Positions 33,601 through 43,699 of a DNA stretch of 64,000 bases are shown piece by piece. Position 1 is the stretch's first letter. Each line of letters begins with the position of its first letter. This stretch comes from Edaphochlamys debaryana. Lineage: Eukaryota; Chlorophyta; Chlorophyceae; Chlamydomonadales. The notes beneath the pieces were generated by a model. The model was not told where the DNA came from, did no database searches, and saw nothing but the letters and a program-made list of their open reading frames with translations. The stretch is taken from assembly GCA_016858145.1 (NCBI GenBank), contig JAEHOE010000052.1:1-64000 (forward strand). The letters are read 5' to 3'. A program made the translations under genes and the position numbers.

Positions 33601-36600
33601 GCGGGCGGGGGCCGCGGATGCTGCAGGGGGGTTTGGGGGGTTGGCGGGTTGAGGGCGTGTTGAAGTACGGGCCCACAGGGAGTGAAGCAGGGGTGCGTGG
33701 ACCGAGGGGCATGACGAGAGCTCGAAAGGGCGAGGGCTTCGGGTGTGGGCCGGCGGCGAGTCTATGTGAGAAAAGTTGGGGTATAGATGCCTGGGCCCGC
33801 AAGAGCTTCAAAGGCGGGGGAGCCGGCACCAATGTGTACCCGGCCTTGCGGAGAAAGGTCTGTCAGACAGTACGAATACGTTCGACATCACGCTGTCGGT
33901 CATACGAGTGGTGAAAAGAAACATCAACCAGACCAGCTTCGCCGCGTTGCTGCTTGACTACATGTTGCCACGTGGGTTGTGGGATGCGCGTTGCATGATA
34001 GGCGGTGCTGTTTCGATCGGGTGTGGTTGCCAAAAAGTCGGTTGCCGAGTGCTTGACCCACGAACGGGTGTGGTGTGCCCTCACGCGAGGGACAATGTGC
34101 CATGCAATGTGGGCGGCGCGTGCTCCGGAAGTGGAGGCCAGCCACGCAGCGAATGCTTCGCATGTGAGGGGTCTGTCAGACAGTACGAATACGTTCGACA
34201 TCATGCTGTCGGTCATACGGTTAAAATTGGTTATTTGTGTAGACATCACCCAGACCCCTCAATGCGCCGGAGTGCCATGCGGGATGCGTCCTGCGTGTAC
34301 CTTGCTGCGACGTTCACGACACGCGCTCTTCCTTTCCCCTCGGGCGCAGACACGATTGGCCCGGAGCCCCTGTCAGTCCGCTCCTCCACCCCGTCAACCC
34401 GACCAGTCATGCGCCGCAGGTCCGCGTGAGACGTGGGCTATGGCAGCCGGTGCAGCCACGCACCCCCTGGCCCCCTCCCGATTGCCCCAGACCTCGGCCC
34501 CCGGCTTCCCCCCGGCCCCTGCTCAACCCGCCCGTTCCCAACCCCCAAACCCGGGTCCCTCCATACCCTTCCCCCCTCCCATCACCGTGCCCCGACCTGG
34601 ACAGGTTGATCCGTCGGTTCCAACCCTGGGGCCCTCGGATGCCCCCCTCTCCCTCCCACCAGGCCCCACCTGGACAGGTTGATGCGGCGCTCCGCCCCGT
34701 TGGCCGAGTCCTTGACCACCAGGCAGTCGCCGCTGACCACCTCAATCACCTGGGGGGGAGGAGGGGGGCAGCAGAGGAGGGAGAGAAAGGGGGAGAGAAG
34801 GGGAGGGGAGGGAGGGGTGAGCGGCGGACAACAGAACATGGGGCGCGGCTTCGGGCCGAGCGCATGCCGTACCACTCCCAACTGCGCTTCCCGGCCCCTC
34901 ACAACGGACCACACCCGGGCACCCACCCACCCACCCACCCGACCCACCCCACCCGTACCCCACCCCAACCCCTCCAAGCCGTCCCACCTTGCCGCTGAAG
35001 TTGTCCGAGAGCTTGGTCTGGTTGGTGGGCGCCGGCACGTAGCCCGTCCACATGGCCCGCTTCTCCGCCTTGGCGGCCTTCTCCACGTCGCGCAGCTTGA
35101 GCGCGGCGCCCGGGGCCATCAGGGCCAGGGACCACTCCACGCACTGGGGGGGGCAGGGGAGGAAGAGGGGTTATTGTTCGTGCGTCTTGAAAGTTAAACA
35201 ACGGCGGCCAGCGAGTCGAGAGGAGGGGGAGGGGGTGAGTTGGAGCCCTGCCCCTGCTCCTGGCTTTGGCTTGGGCCCTGACCAGCCCGCTATTGGCGCC
35301 CTTCCCCTCCACGGCGTCAGCCTCCGCCACCCTCCCGCCTTGGCATTAGCCCTGTCAGCGCGTGGCAAGCCGGCTTGCAGACGGACCCTACGAAGGATCC
35401 CACTTCTTGACTGCCGCGTCGGTTACGCCCGGCTGCAGTTGTAGCCCCCACCAGCTCTTCGGCGCCTTCGCTCCCCATCATTCACCTTCTCTCCCACCTT
35501 CGCCAGGCCCTGCTTGGGCAGCCCCGCCGCCAGCCCCCTCGTCCCATCTTTTGCTGTCACCCCATCATCACCCAACCCCTCCCCCGTATCCTCTCTCCCC
35601 CCCCTTCCCCCTTTGGCCCGGCCCTGCTCCTGCGGTGCTCCTATGGCTCTGCTAGCCTGCCCCCCACGACAACCGCCCCCCTTCCCCCTTTGCCCCCCCA
35701 TTCCCACCTTGGCCAGGCCCTGCTTGAGCAGCTCCTCCGCAAGGTGCTCCTCGCCGGCGGGGGCGGGCGCGGAAGCGGCGCCGGGGGCGGCGGGCGCAGG
35801 CGCAGGCGGCGTGTACAGCACCGTACCGAACAGGTTGCCGTACTTGTCCACGCCCTCCAGGACCAGCTTCACGTCCCTGTCGGCAGGCAGGGAGGCGGTG
35901 GGGCGTCAAGGGATGAACGCGAGTCCACATTCTGCCCTCCCTGGTGCTGGTCCCCTCCTCCACTCCTCTCCCCCCCTCGTGTCCTCCGCACTCCTCTTCC
36001 CGCGTCCTCCTCCCTTCCCCCGCCCGGTTCTGACCCCCTCCTCCACTTCCTCTCCCCTCCTCCTCTCCTCCGCACTCTCCTCCCTCCCCCCCCCCGCCCC
36101 CCCCCACCTGTTGAGGATGCGGGCCTCCGTGAAGGCCTTGGCCTCCCGCGCAAAGGGCTCCGCAGCGCTCGAGGCGGCGATGGAGGCGGCGGTGGGGGCG
36201 GCGGCGGCGCCCTCGCCCTCGGCGGCAACGGCCGGCTCAGCAGCCACGGCCTGCGGGGGGGGTAGCGACCGCACAGGTGGAGAGAGCATGGGATCAGCAA
36301 ACAACGGGGGGTTGAGAAAGGTGGATCGTCCTGCTGGTCGGCTCGGGAGTCCACCATGAACCTTTACCTCGGGGGCCAGGCTGGTCCTGTTGTCGGATAG
36401 CGAGTCTAGCGTCAGCGTAATGAATGTCTTAGGCCGGTTATGACCCGGCACACAACGCTTGAGGTTTGCTAGCCTCGTCCGAAGTGCCCGACTACAAGCC
36501 GGCGAAGACTTTTCAAGGGGGAGCCCCGTACGGCACCCGCGCATGGCCGGGAAGCCGTAGGGACAGTAACCCCTGGTTCTAAGCGGCGGTACGCATGCCA

Positions 36601-39600
36601 CCCCTATCTTCCGATAGCGGTGTATCTGTATACGCTCAGGGGACTCGGCGATAGAGCCCAAAGAGCCTGGGACGGGGTGTCGGTTGCGGCCGTCACACCT
36701 TCCCGTGCCGAGAGAACTCGACACGTCACTAGCCACGGATCCCCGCGCTAGTTTCTGTCGCGCGCCCTTCCGGTCACGCTACAACATCACGCCCCTCTCT
36801 AGGAGCTGTTGTCCTCAACAGACTCACGACGAGTCCATTGGCGTGGGCTGAGATGCCCAGTAAGCATCCACCAGCGCACGATCAGAGAGAGCGGCATCAG
36901 CCACCCACGAGGCTGCCTCTCGAGGCAAGCCAACCTCTTGACCAGGAAGCGGTGCATCTCACGATTGCGCAGCTTCTTGGTCTCATGGCGCAGGATCGAC
37001 TCTACTACTGCAGTAGGTCGACCGGCGGCATCCACCGCAGTCACAGGCGGGGGCGGAGGCGCCACAGGGGCAGCCTCCGACACCAGATCAGTAGGCTTCA
37101 AGGCCTGACGGGGCCCCATCAGTGGAGGGGAAGTAGGGCCTGAGCAGAGAGGCGTGGAACACGTCGTGAAACGCGTAGTTCGAGGGAAGGGTGAGCCGGA
37201 AGGCAACACCCCGACCCCCCACGTCCTCTGTAATCGGGAACGGTCCGATGTACCGTGGCATCAGTTTCTGAGGGCCAGGGCTTAGGTTCAGGTTCCGGGT
37301 GCTCAGCCAGACCAGCTGCCCAGGCGCAAACGGCGAAGGGCGGCGGTGGCGGTCAGTATCGGCGACAGCGCGCTCCTGAGCCTCCTGTAGGCACCGCCGG
37401 GCCGCAGCCAAGCGAACCGCATAGGTCTCAAGGTAGCGACGCGCATCAGGGTCACTGCCGCCTAGCTCACGCAGCAGCGGAGTGCGGAGGTGGAATCCGT
37501 AGTTCAGGTAGAAGGGCGACTCTCCAGTCGAGCGATTGCGAGCATTGTTAGTGGCAAACTCGGCAGCGGGCAGCCAGCGATCCCACTGGGCCTGAGATTG
37601 GGAGTCACAGTAGTAGTTACGGAGCATGTCTCCCAGAACTCTGTTAACCCGCTCAGTCTGACCGTCCGATTCAGGGTGGAAGGCAGAGGACAGGTTCCTC
37701 CGGGTTCCAAGTCTAGCCATCAGAGTCTCCATGAAGCTGCCGGTCCAACGCAGGTTCCGGTCCGCAACCACGGACAAGGGCACCCCGTGCAACCGCACAA
37801 CCGTCTGGGAGAACAGCTCAGCAGCCTTGCGCCCATCCAGGCCCTTCTCCTTGCACGGCACCAGGTGGACCATCTTGGTCAGCCGATCAACGAACACCAG
37901 GACACCGTCATTGGCACGGCCCTGAGTTGGGGGTAGTCCGAACACGAAGTCCATAGACACACTCTCCCAGGGTTCAGAAGGAAATTTTCAAGGGGCTGAA
38001 GCGGTACCAAGGGGTTTTCCCGAGGCAGGCTTACGTTGGCAGGGTTAGCAGCCAGACACGTATTCAGCAGCCACATCAGCAATCAGAGAAGGCCAGGCAG
38101 GTCAGGCGGCGGCGCAGGATAGCAGCCGTGCCGTCCCTTCCGGGGTGACCAGCCAGGGGGTCAGAGTGCGCGCGAGCAATGAACTCTCTGCGCACTTTAG
38201 GGTCGTTAGATACGACGATCTTCCTCTCACTCTCTCTCTCCTCTCGGGGGTAGGATCCTCCGGGATCCTTGCCAGTTGAGCCACATTGGCAGAGCACTGG
38301 ACCCAGGAGACCGCAGGCATGTAGCCCTGCCGTGGACGCACATTCTGTCCAGACGTGGCATCCGTCCAGAGGATCCAGATTAGAGAGGGGCCGACTCCCA
38401 ACCATTCAGGGAGGGCCCATGAGGGAAGGCAGATCCTCCCCATCCAGGGAGATCCAGGGAGAGACCAGCTCACCCCCATCCGGGGAGACTCCATTAGGGA
38501 AGGCAGGGCCCCGCCCGTCCGGGGGGTTCCACTTGGGGCGGCATGCCCTCACCCATCCAGGGAGGGCCACAGAGCGGCCCGCACCCATCCGGGGCGGACC
38601 CGGGCCTACGGCCCCTCGCCCCCTCCCCTACGAGAAGAGGACCCTCCTGGGTCCTAGGTCCCTCTACCCCGAAAGCCTGTTATGTCTGTGGCCAACAGGG
38701 TCCAGAGTGAAAGGGAGGGCGCTCTGCAAGAGTGTTGCCCTTTCACTCATGCGGTTCATTCACCGCTAAGGTCTGAGAGGGGTCGCAGCCCCGACAGCGC
38801 ATCCAGCAGCATGCAAGAGGGTGTTCATGTGTGGCCGTCAAGCCTCCAGCGCAGCAGGTATGCGCGAGGCAGGCCAGCAGGTCATACCGACCGCTACCTC
38901 ATGCGGGTCCATCCAGATCCCAGCGCTCACGGATCAGGGCACTCAGGGCGCGAGCCCTGATGCCTGAACGTTGGGCTTGGCTTGAGCGGGCGTCCCCGCA
39001 GCCTAGCCGGCACGCGGTGCCTCTCGTGCTGTTCGTGAAACCAAAAGGAGTGCGTCACCCACGGTACACGGTCATGGACGGACTGACGCTGAACTGTCGC
39101 TGAGGCTGACGCTGACGGCGAGTCGAGCTGGAGTTTGGGCGTCAGCTGGAACCAAGGCTTGTGCTAAGACCGTGTACCGGGATAGCAGGTCCCTTTCCGG
39201 GGATTGCTCCTTTGCAAGGCCAAAGGCCCGCATGTCAGAGAGCACGGGTTTGAGCGCTCAGTACGGTTGACGTCAACACGTAGCAACACCAGTACCGACT
39301 GGGGATCAGGAGACGCAGACTGGAGCAAGCGCAGCCTTTCCGTGTTCAACACCGGGACAGCAGGGTACGTGGTATGACACACCATCGGACACATGCCTTG
39401 GGCCCACACGGTGATCAATTGGCGGGTTTCTCACGGAGGCGCGCGGGCGAGACAAGTCGAGCCGAACCAACTGTCCGCACGGGTCTAGCAGAGCGACTTG
39501 GGGCGCCGTGTTATTCACGGCTCATCTGAAGCGTCAGGCGGGGGCAGGGTGTGCTTCAAGGACAGCTACTCCGCGAGCCATACCGGGTCGTGAGTACCCT

Positions 39601-42600
39601 GCCCAACACCAAGCCAGCGCATTCGAGTCAATCAAGCGCTTCAGGAATGGTCAGGATCAAGTCTACAGAGGAATCAGACACAGGGCTGTACCCTGATCAA
39701 CGCAGAGGAGCACGGGGCACAGGAAGGTGCACAGTCTGCAGGCCGGGCTCAAGGCACACGGCGTTCGCCAAGGGGGGGACTCGAACCCAATCAGGCCAAG
39801 CGTACAGGTGCACACACAGCGACGGCTCCGGGCCTTTCGGCAGAGCAGGTCATCAGCGTGGGGGTTGGGCACACACGCACGTGTGTGGGCAGCCCCAAAG
39901 GTCAGCTGTGGTGCACTTCGGCTCTGTAGCGCTGGATTCCGGGAAGCTCAACTTCCAAGCCTCTGTTTCGAGCGGTATGGGCGAAAGTACCGCGGACCGC
40001 GTGCCGGGCGGGCAGCAGGGGTGTCGTGGGGTGTCGCCGTCTGCTTTGGCCAAGCTCAGCACGCAGGTCATCGTGTTTCCACACGGCATCGCTCTTTCCT
40101 TTCTCCGGCGTGCAAGGCGCACGCTTGTGCGGGTCAGTAACGCGGAGCAGCAGGCGAGCGGTCACACGATTTCCATCGACTTGCAACGAGTTCAAGGTTG
40201 CTCATCCGAGCAGACTTCTGCATCAAAGGGTGCAACCGCGCAGGCGCAGAAGGTGCAGAAGATGGGCGGACACATGTGAGCTCCATGTCGGCCCGACACA
40301 TGCGAAGCTAGGGGCGCAAGCGCGCCTATTCAGTACGTGGCTATCAGTGTCCTCAGCAGAGGACAACCACGTTCAGAGGCGCGTGCGTCCGCACCGCGTC
40401 GCTTCATTTCCGCACTTATCAACAGCGACGACAAGGCGCCGCACATCAAGTGAACAGCAGTCACAAAGGCAGAAGGCTAAAGCCATCTGCGGCATCCGCC
40501 GAGGCGCAGGGTCAGAAGTTGCTAAGACACCAAAGATGTTGTCGGATAGCGAGTCTAGCGTCAGCGTAATGAATGTCTTAGGCCGGTTATGACCCGGCAC
40601 ACAACGCTTGAGGTTTGCTAGCCTCGTCCGAAGTGCCCGACTACAAGCCGGCGAAGACTTTTCAAGGGGGAGCCCCGTACGGCACCCGCGCATGGCCGGG
40701 AAGCCGTAGGGACAGTAACCCCTGGTTCTAAGCGGCGGTACGCATGCCACCCCTATCTTCCGATAGCGGTGTATCTGTATACGCTCAGGGGACTCGGCGA
40801 TAGAGCCCAAAGAGCCTGGGACGGGGTGTCGGTTGCGGCCGTCACACCTTCCCGTGCCGAGAGAACTCGACACGTCACTAGCCACGGATCCCCGCGCTAG
40901 TTTCTGTCGCGCGCCCTTCCGGTCACGCTACAACAGGTCCTGCTGCATACTCGGTTCGCTCCCAGCCGCTTGCGAGACCGCTTGCGAGCCCGCCTAGGGT
41001 CGTTGCCCTCGTCTGGGGCTCTGCCCCGCGGCCTCCCCCCATCCTGCATCGCGCTTTGTGCGCGCGTGCCCTTCGCAGAGCCCAACCTTGAAGACAGTGC
41101 TGTCATGTACACACCGCTGCCGTCAACCTGATACTCCCTTGACCTAGATCGTCAAGATGGGACTTCCGTGGCTCCCTTTCGCGGCCCTCCCTTTCACACC
41201 CATTCTGCTACCTGGAGGTGACCCCACCGCTCCAAGGTTTTCCTCCGTGATTCGTAACCCCCGCCCCCTTCACAACTGGGGTCTTTCCCCCACTCCTCCC
41301 CCCCGCCCCCCCCCCCCCCGCCTCACCCTCCTGCCCATGGACGGGCACTGCACCCCCGCCAGGTTGACCAGCAGGCTCACGGTGCCCGTGGGCAGCAGCG
41401 TCACGCGCATGGAGCTGCCGCCCAGCACCGCCTCCACCACGGCGTCCACGGAGCCGCCCTTGCCCACGCGGGTCAGCAGCAGGCTGGCGGCGTCGTCGTC
41501 CTGAGAGGGGGGGGCGGATGGGGAAACCGAGGTGAGAGCGGGGGAGTTGCGCTGGCTGAGCGTATTGGCGCCGGCTACGGGTCCGGGTCCTACGGCGCGC
41601 ACTCTACCCATCCGGCGCTCCCTCCCCTGCGCCACCTACCCCAAAGCCTTCACGTGAACAAACCTAGGCACGTCAGTACCGTTCCACTGGCGACCGCTGC
41701 CACGTCCCCCACACTTCAGTCAGCGGCCCGGGAGCGGCCCACCCGAGGCCCACCCCGGGCCCACCTACACCCCCATCCTCCCATCACCCACGCAACCCCC
41801 ATAACCTCGCGCACAGTCCAGCCGAGCCCAGCCCAGGCTCACCACAACCGCCCTCCCCGGCCCACCCACAAACCCCACCCCACCCCCCGCCCGCCCTCCC
41901 CGCCCCCGCATCCCCCCACCTGGCCGATGGTCTCGCGCACGGCCTTGGCCGTCTTGGCGGGGTCCTTGGTCCACAGGCCCAGGCCGGACGACTGCGCGGC
42001 CTCCTCGGAGCGCTTGAGGTCCTCCAGGTAGGGGGACTTCTCCTTGCCGCCCTCGCGGACCTGGCGGGGGAGGGGGAGAGGGGGGAGGGGGAGGGGGTTC
42101 AACGCTGAGCGAGGGAAGGGAGAGACTGGTTCCGTTCCACCCTGTCCATCCGTCCGTCCCTGTCCGTCCGTCTACCTCAAACGGGGCACGCCCCACCCCC
42201 AATCCACGCCCCTCAACCAGCCAATCAGCTCTGTCACGCAGACCGCCCTCAGGCCTCGCCCAGGTCGCCGACCTTACCTCCGGTCCCCGTTCCTCCTCCC
42301 CTGCAAACCCGCCCCCTAGTCGTCACTACATCTTACCCCTTTCACCTTGGACACGGCCCGCCGCCACCACGGCGATGGCCAACCCGGTCACCCTGTCCCA
42401 GCCCCTCTCCCAACAGGACCTACGAAACCACCAAGACGCCACCAACCCAGCACGGCACGTACACCCCCTCACCTTGGACCAGCCCGCCGCTACCACGGCG
42501 ATGGCCACGTTGTCCTGCTGGTTGAGGAACACGGAGCCGAACTCCCGGTTGCCGATGGCCTCCACCACGTAGTCCACGCGGAACACGCAGGGCTGTGGTT

Positions 42601-43699
42601 GCAAGCAGGGTTGGGAGGGATGTTAGAGAGCAGGGAAGGGACAGGGGGTGAGCGAGGGCAGTGGAGAGAGGAAGGGGAGGATGAAGTCCACGCGGAACAC
42701 GCAGGGATGGGGGAGGAACAGGGAGGGGGGAGGGGAGGGGGGGCCGGTGGGGGGGGCAGGGGGAGAGGGAGGGGGGGCCGGTGGGGGGGGGCAAAGTAGT
42801 GAGGTGGGGGAGAGCGCGCGAAGAGGGACGGCCGTGGAGTTGAGGCGGATGGGCGACCGTGAAGGAGAGAGGGAGGGAAGGGAAGGGAAGGGAAGGGAAG
42901 GGAAGGGAAGGGAAGGGACGGGAAGTGAAGGGAAGGAAAAAAGGCTGTTGTGCAGTTCTGCGGTTGGTGGGAGGGCTAGGGAACGGAGACACGGGGGGCA
43001 ATTGGGTGCCGGAACGGAGCACAGAAGCCCCCAACGGGCTGCGCGAAGTGAGTGCCTATCCTCCAGGGCAGGCCCAGGCTACGGCAGTCAGGGGCAGGGA
43101 GTAGCTATTGCTGAAGGACGACGAGGGCCGTGCGCAGCAGGACTCCTGCCAAGACGCATTTGGTAGAGGGTGGGCTCGGCCGAGAGGGAGACGCACGGGC
43201 GCGGGGCCGGGGCTGAGCGGAAGGCGAGTCGCCCGGTTCAGACCCGGATTACCAAGACCCGGATCACATCTAGCAATAAGACGCGAGCGGGAAGGCGGAC
43301 GGCGACGTGAAGCCCACGCGCTGCAGCAGCATGCCACCTCACCTGGCCGACGCACTTCTTGCGCAGGAACTCGCGAGCCTCCCACGCGAACGGCTCGTCC
43401 TTGCTGGTGCCATCACGCTTGCCCTGCGAGCGGAGCGACCCAGCAGAAACTCGGCGTCCCGTCGACCAGATCGCTGCCGGTCGCGGTCACTTCTTTCGAC
43501 GTGTTTGCTACTTCCCCAAACACGAGCGTGCTCGATCTAGGGAGACGACCCCGCTGCTTACCAGCTTGGGAGCCATCAGCGACGAGAGCGTAAGACGCTT
43601 CTCCGGCGCAGGGCCCGGTCCCTTGGTGGTTCCGGCGATCACCAGAGTGTCGCCGGACACCACCTCCTTCACCGTGCCGCGCAGCCAGCCGGTAGCCAT
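27647..43699 (-). CDS. TSN1: Tudor staphylococcal nuclease (Tudor-SN / SND1-type)
   Basis: A multifunctional RNA-binding protein of cytoplasmic RNP and stress granules in plants and animals. Exon 1 (43562-43699) encodes MATGWLRGTVKEVVSGDTLV, the classic SN1 start, and exon 2 (43343-43423) ends LRKKCVGQ. SN1 continues at 42.6-41.9 kb (VDYVVEAIGNREFGSVFL; PYLEDLKRSEEAA). SN2: 41.5-41.33 kb (VNLAGVQCPSMGRR), then a 5.1-kb intron, then 36.25-35.0 kb (AKAFTEARILNRDVKLVLEG). SN3: 34.75-32.1 kb (VIEVVSGDCLVV; AKDFLRKKLIGKQVDVKMEY; QYLPFFQRAG). SN4: 31.88-30.7 kb (GVVEYVLSGHRLRVHIPKEG). Tudor: 29.9-29.2 kb with the aromatic core NWYRAHVERV and YEVYFLDYGNRERVNSDRV. The C-terminal partial SN fold ends in acidic GDPGDSDDEE and a Gly/Arg tail; the stop is at 27647. 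Domain order matches the family. An acidic Ala/Gly-rich insert (30.5-30.3 kb) precedes Tudor. Several exon edges are duplicated in introns, notably four times at 32.8-33.05 kb. Confidence 0.95.
32775..33056 (-). repeat. Four tandem copies of an ~81-bp exon-edge/intron unit in TSN1
   Basis: Each unit holds CACCTTCTCCGGCACCAGCT followed by CCAC(C/G)TTGCC, then ACAACCGTGCCACAACCACC-type intron sequence and a C tract. On the coding strand it encodes VELVPEKV followed by a GTGGGG donor. Only the rightmost copy (33027-33056) is joined to the upstream exon part (AGDQERTMAFGN); the other three read ...GKVELVPEKV. Confidence 0.85.
33857..34219. repeat. Pair of 50-bp direct repeats in a TSN1 intron
   Basis: A 50-bp sequence beginning GGTCTGTCAGACAGTACG at 33857-33906 recurs at 34170-34219 with one difference. 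The copies frame a 263-bp AT-richer insert unlike the surrounding C-rich intron, so this may be a small terminal-repeat element. Confidence 0.7.
36388..36786 (-). repeat. 3' LTR of the retroelement
   Basis: A 399-bp LTR bounded by TGTTG and CAACA. It appears identical to the copy at 40537-40935. The 5-bp duplication GGTCC abuts it at 36383-36387. Confidence 0.95.
36787..36802 (-). other. Candidate polypurine tract
   Basis: The minus strand directly before the 3' LTR reads AGAGAGGGGCG about four bases from the LTR start. This is the expected place and composition for plus-strand DNA priming. Confidence 0.5.
37088..38250 (-). pseudogene. Ty3/gypsy-type integrase remnant
   Basis: The 37088-37960 part is one open frame with the catalytic core: first Asp in SMDFVFGLP, second Asp in VVADRN, Glu in HPESDGQTERVNR. 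It is followed by NNARNRSTGESPFYLNYG, a GPY/F-like RYIGPFPI and VFHASLLRPYF, the usual order of a Ty3/gypsy integrase. Upstream the zinc-binding part is broken. The His pair is visible in ARAHSDPLAGHPG (about 38150), but the CxxC region near 38050 has an in-frame stop, and the frame changes again near 37985. The core ORF is intact, yet the full domain cannot be made from one frame. No chromodomain was seen. Confidence 0.85.
38395..38610. repeat. Degenerate CCATCC(A/G)GGGAG repeat inside the retroelement
   Basis: The short unit CCATCCAGGGAG / CCATCCGGGGAG recurs about seven times with GGCAGG/GGGCC spacers between the broken integrase and the rest of the internal region. It has no coding interpretation. 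Confidence 0.5.
38611..40514. other. Internal retroelement region without intact genes
   Basis: About 1.9 kb between the integrase remnant and the primer-binding site. A short plus-strand patch (39010-39103; VLFVKPKGVRHPRYTVMDG) resembles the conserved VLFVKK...R..VDYR.LN region of reverse transcriptases, but it is opposite to the integrase. On the minus strand near 38800-38870, LLRWRLDG and LLDALSG resemble the end of an RNase H region. Neither is part of a long conserved frame. The other open frames here have no recognisable family. Confidence 0.4.
40515..40532 (-). other. Candidate tRNA primer-binding site
   Basis: On the minus strand, four bases after the 5' LTR end, the sequence starts TGGTGTCTTAGC. 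Its complement ends ...GCTAAGACACCA, like the 3' end of a tRNA with CCA. The tRNA was not identified. Confidence 0.55.
40537..40935 (-). repeat. 5' LTR of the retroelement
   Basis: A 399-bp LTR with the same ends as the left copy, followed by GGTCC at 40936-40940. For a minus-sense element this is the 5' LTR and would carry the element promoter. Confidence 0.95.
42868..42938. repeat. GGGAA pentamer array in a TSN1 intron
   Basis: About 12 tandem copies of GGGAA with few changes, next to G-rich low-complexity sequence. Confidence 0.85.

Larger units (their letters stand above)
36388..40935 (-). mobile_element. Young, defective LTR retrotransposon (Ty3/gypsy-type integrase) in a TSN1 intron
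   Basis: Two 399-bp direct repeats (36388-36786 and 40537-40935) both begin TGTTGTCGG and end CGCTACAACA, so the termini are TGTTG...CAACA. They are flanked by the 5-bp target duplication GGTCC (36383-36387 and 40936-40940). Reading along both repeats I found no difference, which implies a recent insertion. Integrase orientation makes the element minus-sense, the same direction as TSN1. A candidate primer-binding site lies just inside the right LTR and a purine-rich tract just inside the left LTR. The element is only 4548 bp. It has a clear integrase but no intact gag, protease or reverse transcriptase frame, so it is probably non-autonomous and moved in trans. Confidence 0.95.

Noticed and set aside
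39551..40279. 242-codon plus-strand open frame in the retroelement as gag
   Set aside because: It is opposite to the integrase, has no zinc knuckle or capsid-like motif, and has no recognisable similarity.
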